In this document: piece after piece, positions 6,268 through 6,723 of the stretch
Numbering within the stretch: position 1 is the stretch's first letter
Layout: every line of letters starts with the position of its first letter
Assembly: GCA_002327415.1 (NCBI GenBank)
Contig: DCVU01000006.1
Coordinates: 20,711 to 27,433 of the forward strand
From: Smithella sp. UBA2180
GTDB taxonomy: Bacteria; Desulfobacterota; Syntrophia; Syntrophales; Smithellaceae
Length of the DNA stretch: 6,723 nt
Direction: 5' to 3'
The notes under the pieces: model-generated
Seen by the model: only the letters and a program-made list of their open reading frames with translations
The model's database searches: none
Told to the model about the DNA's origin: nothing
Position numbers and translations under genes: made by a program

Positions 6268-6723
6268 TTAATGCACTTTTTCCAGTTCCCGGACAAGTAT
6301 CTCCAGGGGTGGACGCTGGTTAATATTATGGACATCAATGTAACGGGTAATGCCTTTTTTATCGATTACAAAAAGAGCTCTTTCCGCTACGCCATCGGAA
6401 CGCAATACGCCAAATTTTTCCGCAACAGCTCCGTGCGGCCAGAAATCAGACAGAACTTCAAACCACAATTTCCCCATCTGGTTCGTCCAGGAATAAAGAG
6501 TAGGAATATTATCTACGGTAATTCCCAGCAAAACAGCATCATGGATTTCAAATATGTCTTTAACAATATTGTAGCCGGGCCATTGATCGGAACAAACCGG
6601 CGTCCACGCTGCGGGCACAAAAGAAATTACAACATTTTTCTTTCCGCGATAATCCTTGAGGGAAATCATTTTCCCGCTGACAGCCTTAAGCGTAAAATCA
6701 GGAGCGGCTTCTCCTACCTTAAC
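6268..6723 (-). CDS. AhpE-like single-cysteine peroxiredoxin, 5' end outside the window
   Basis: This thiol peroxidase would reduce peroxides. The visible 151 aa lack only the first few residues, which lie beyond position 6723. An internal Met (6669) is not the start, since KVGEAAPDFTLKAVSGK before it is the conserved peroxiredoxin N terminus. The PAAWTPVC motif (visible residues 37-44) fits P-x3-T-x2-C with Cys44 as the peroxidatic cysteine. SDFWPHGAVAEKFGV and ERALFVID resemble the AhpE subgroup known from mycobacteria, the latter holding the conserved active-site Arg. No second cysteine occurs in the visible protein, so no internal resolving cysteine is present. The protein has no export signal in the visible part and is presumably cytoplasmic. 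A role in protecting the anaerobe from oxidants is inferred, and a link to the fdh operon is not shown. Confidence 0.92.
   Translation of the reverse strand, partial: VKVGEAAPDFTLKAVSGKMISLKDYRGKKNVVISFVPAAWTPVCSDQWPGYNIVKDIFEIHDAVLLGITVDNIPTLYSWTNQMGKLWFEVLSDFWPHGAVAEKFGVLRSDGVAERALFVIDKKGITRYIDVHNINQRPPLEILVRELEKVH

Overview
The window looks like chromosomal DNA from an anaerobic, formate-metabolising Gram-negative bacterium. A syntrophic or sulfate-reducing deltaproteobacterium (Desulfobacterota, for example a Syntrophus/Smithella relative) fits best. This is inferred from a Tat-exported selenocysteine formate dehydrogenase with a membrane cytochrome b, a one-domain ModE-like regulator beside it, and moderate GC with AT-rich spacers. 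No rRNA or other taxonomic marker is present.

Left part (about 100-4717, minus strand): a three-gene operon for a respiratory, periplasm-facing formate dehydrogenase of the FdnGHI/FdoGHI type. The order of transcription is alpha (4717 to 1649), beta (1637 to 828), gamma (826 to 188), with gaps of 11 and 1 nt, and a hairpin terminator follows at about 104-140. The alpha gene has an in-frame UGA at 4130-4132 that is almost certainly selenocysteine, with a hairpin just after it. Naive gene calling would split it into two proteins of 195 and 810 aa. Alpha oxidises formate at a Mo/W-bisMGD-Sec centre. Electrons pass through the four [4Fe-4S] clusters of beta to the two b haems of gamma, and from there to the quinone pool or, in syntrophs, the reverse.

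Middle (4718-4963): a 246-nt divergent control region, very AT-rich, with four exact ATGTCAA/TTGACAT heptamers, further TTGAC half-sites and a perfect 20-bp palindrome. It separates the fdh operon from a plus-strand gene for a 113-aa stand-alone ModE-type DNA-binding domain with no molybdate-binding domain. This gene and its repeat-rich control region are the least ordinary part of the window and the best candidate for an undescribed regulatory circuit.

Right part (5388-6723, minus strand): an AT-rich TetR-family regulator gene, convergent with the ModE-like gene, then a 238-nt AT-rich spacer containing its probable promoter. Last is the 3' part of a single-cysteine AhpE-like peroxiredoxin gene that runs off the right edge. 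At the left edge, a minus-strand reading frame opening at 93 may be the start of another gene, but support is weak.

No tRNA, rRNA, CRISPR array, insertion sequence or phage gene was seen.
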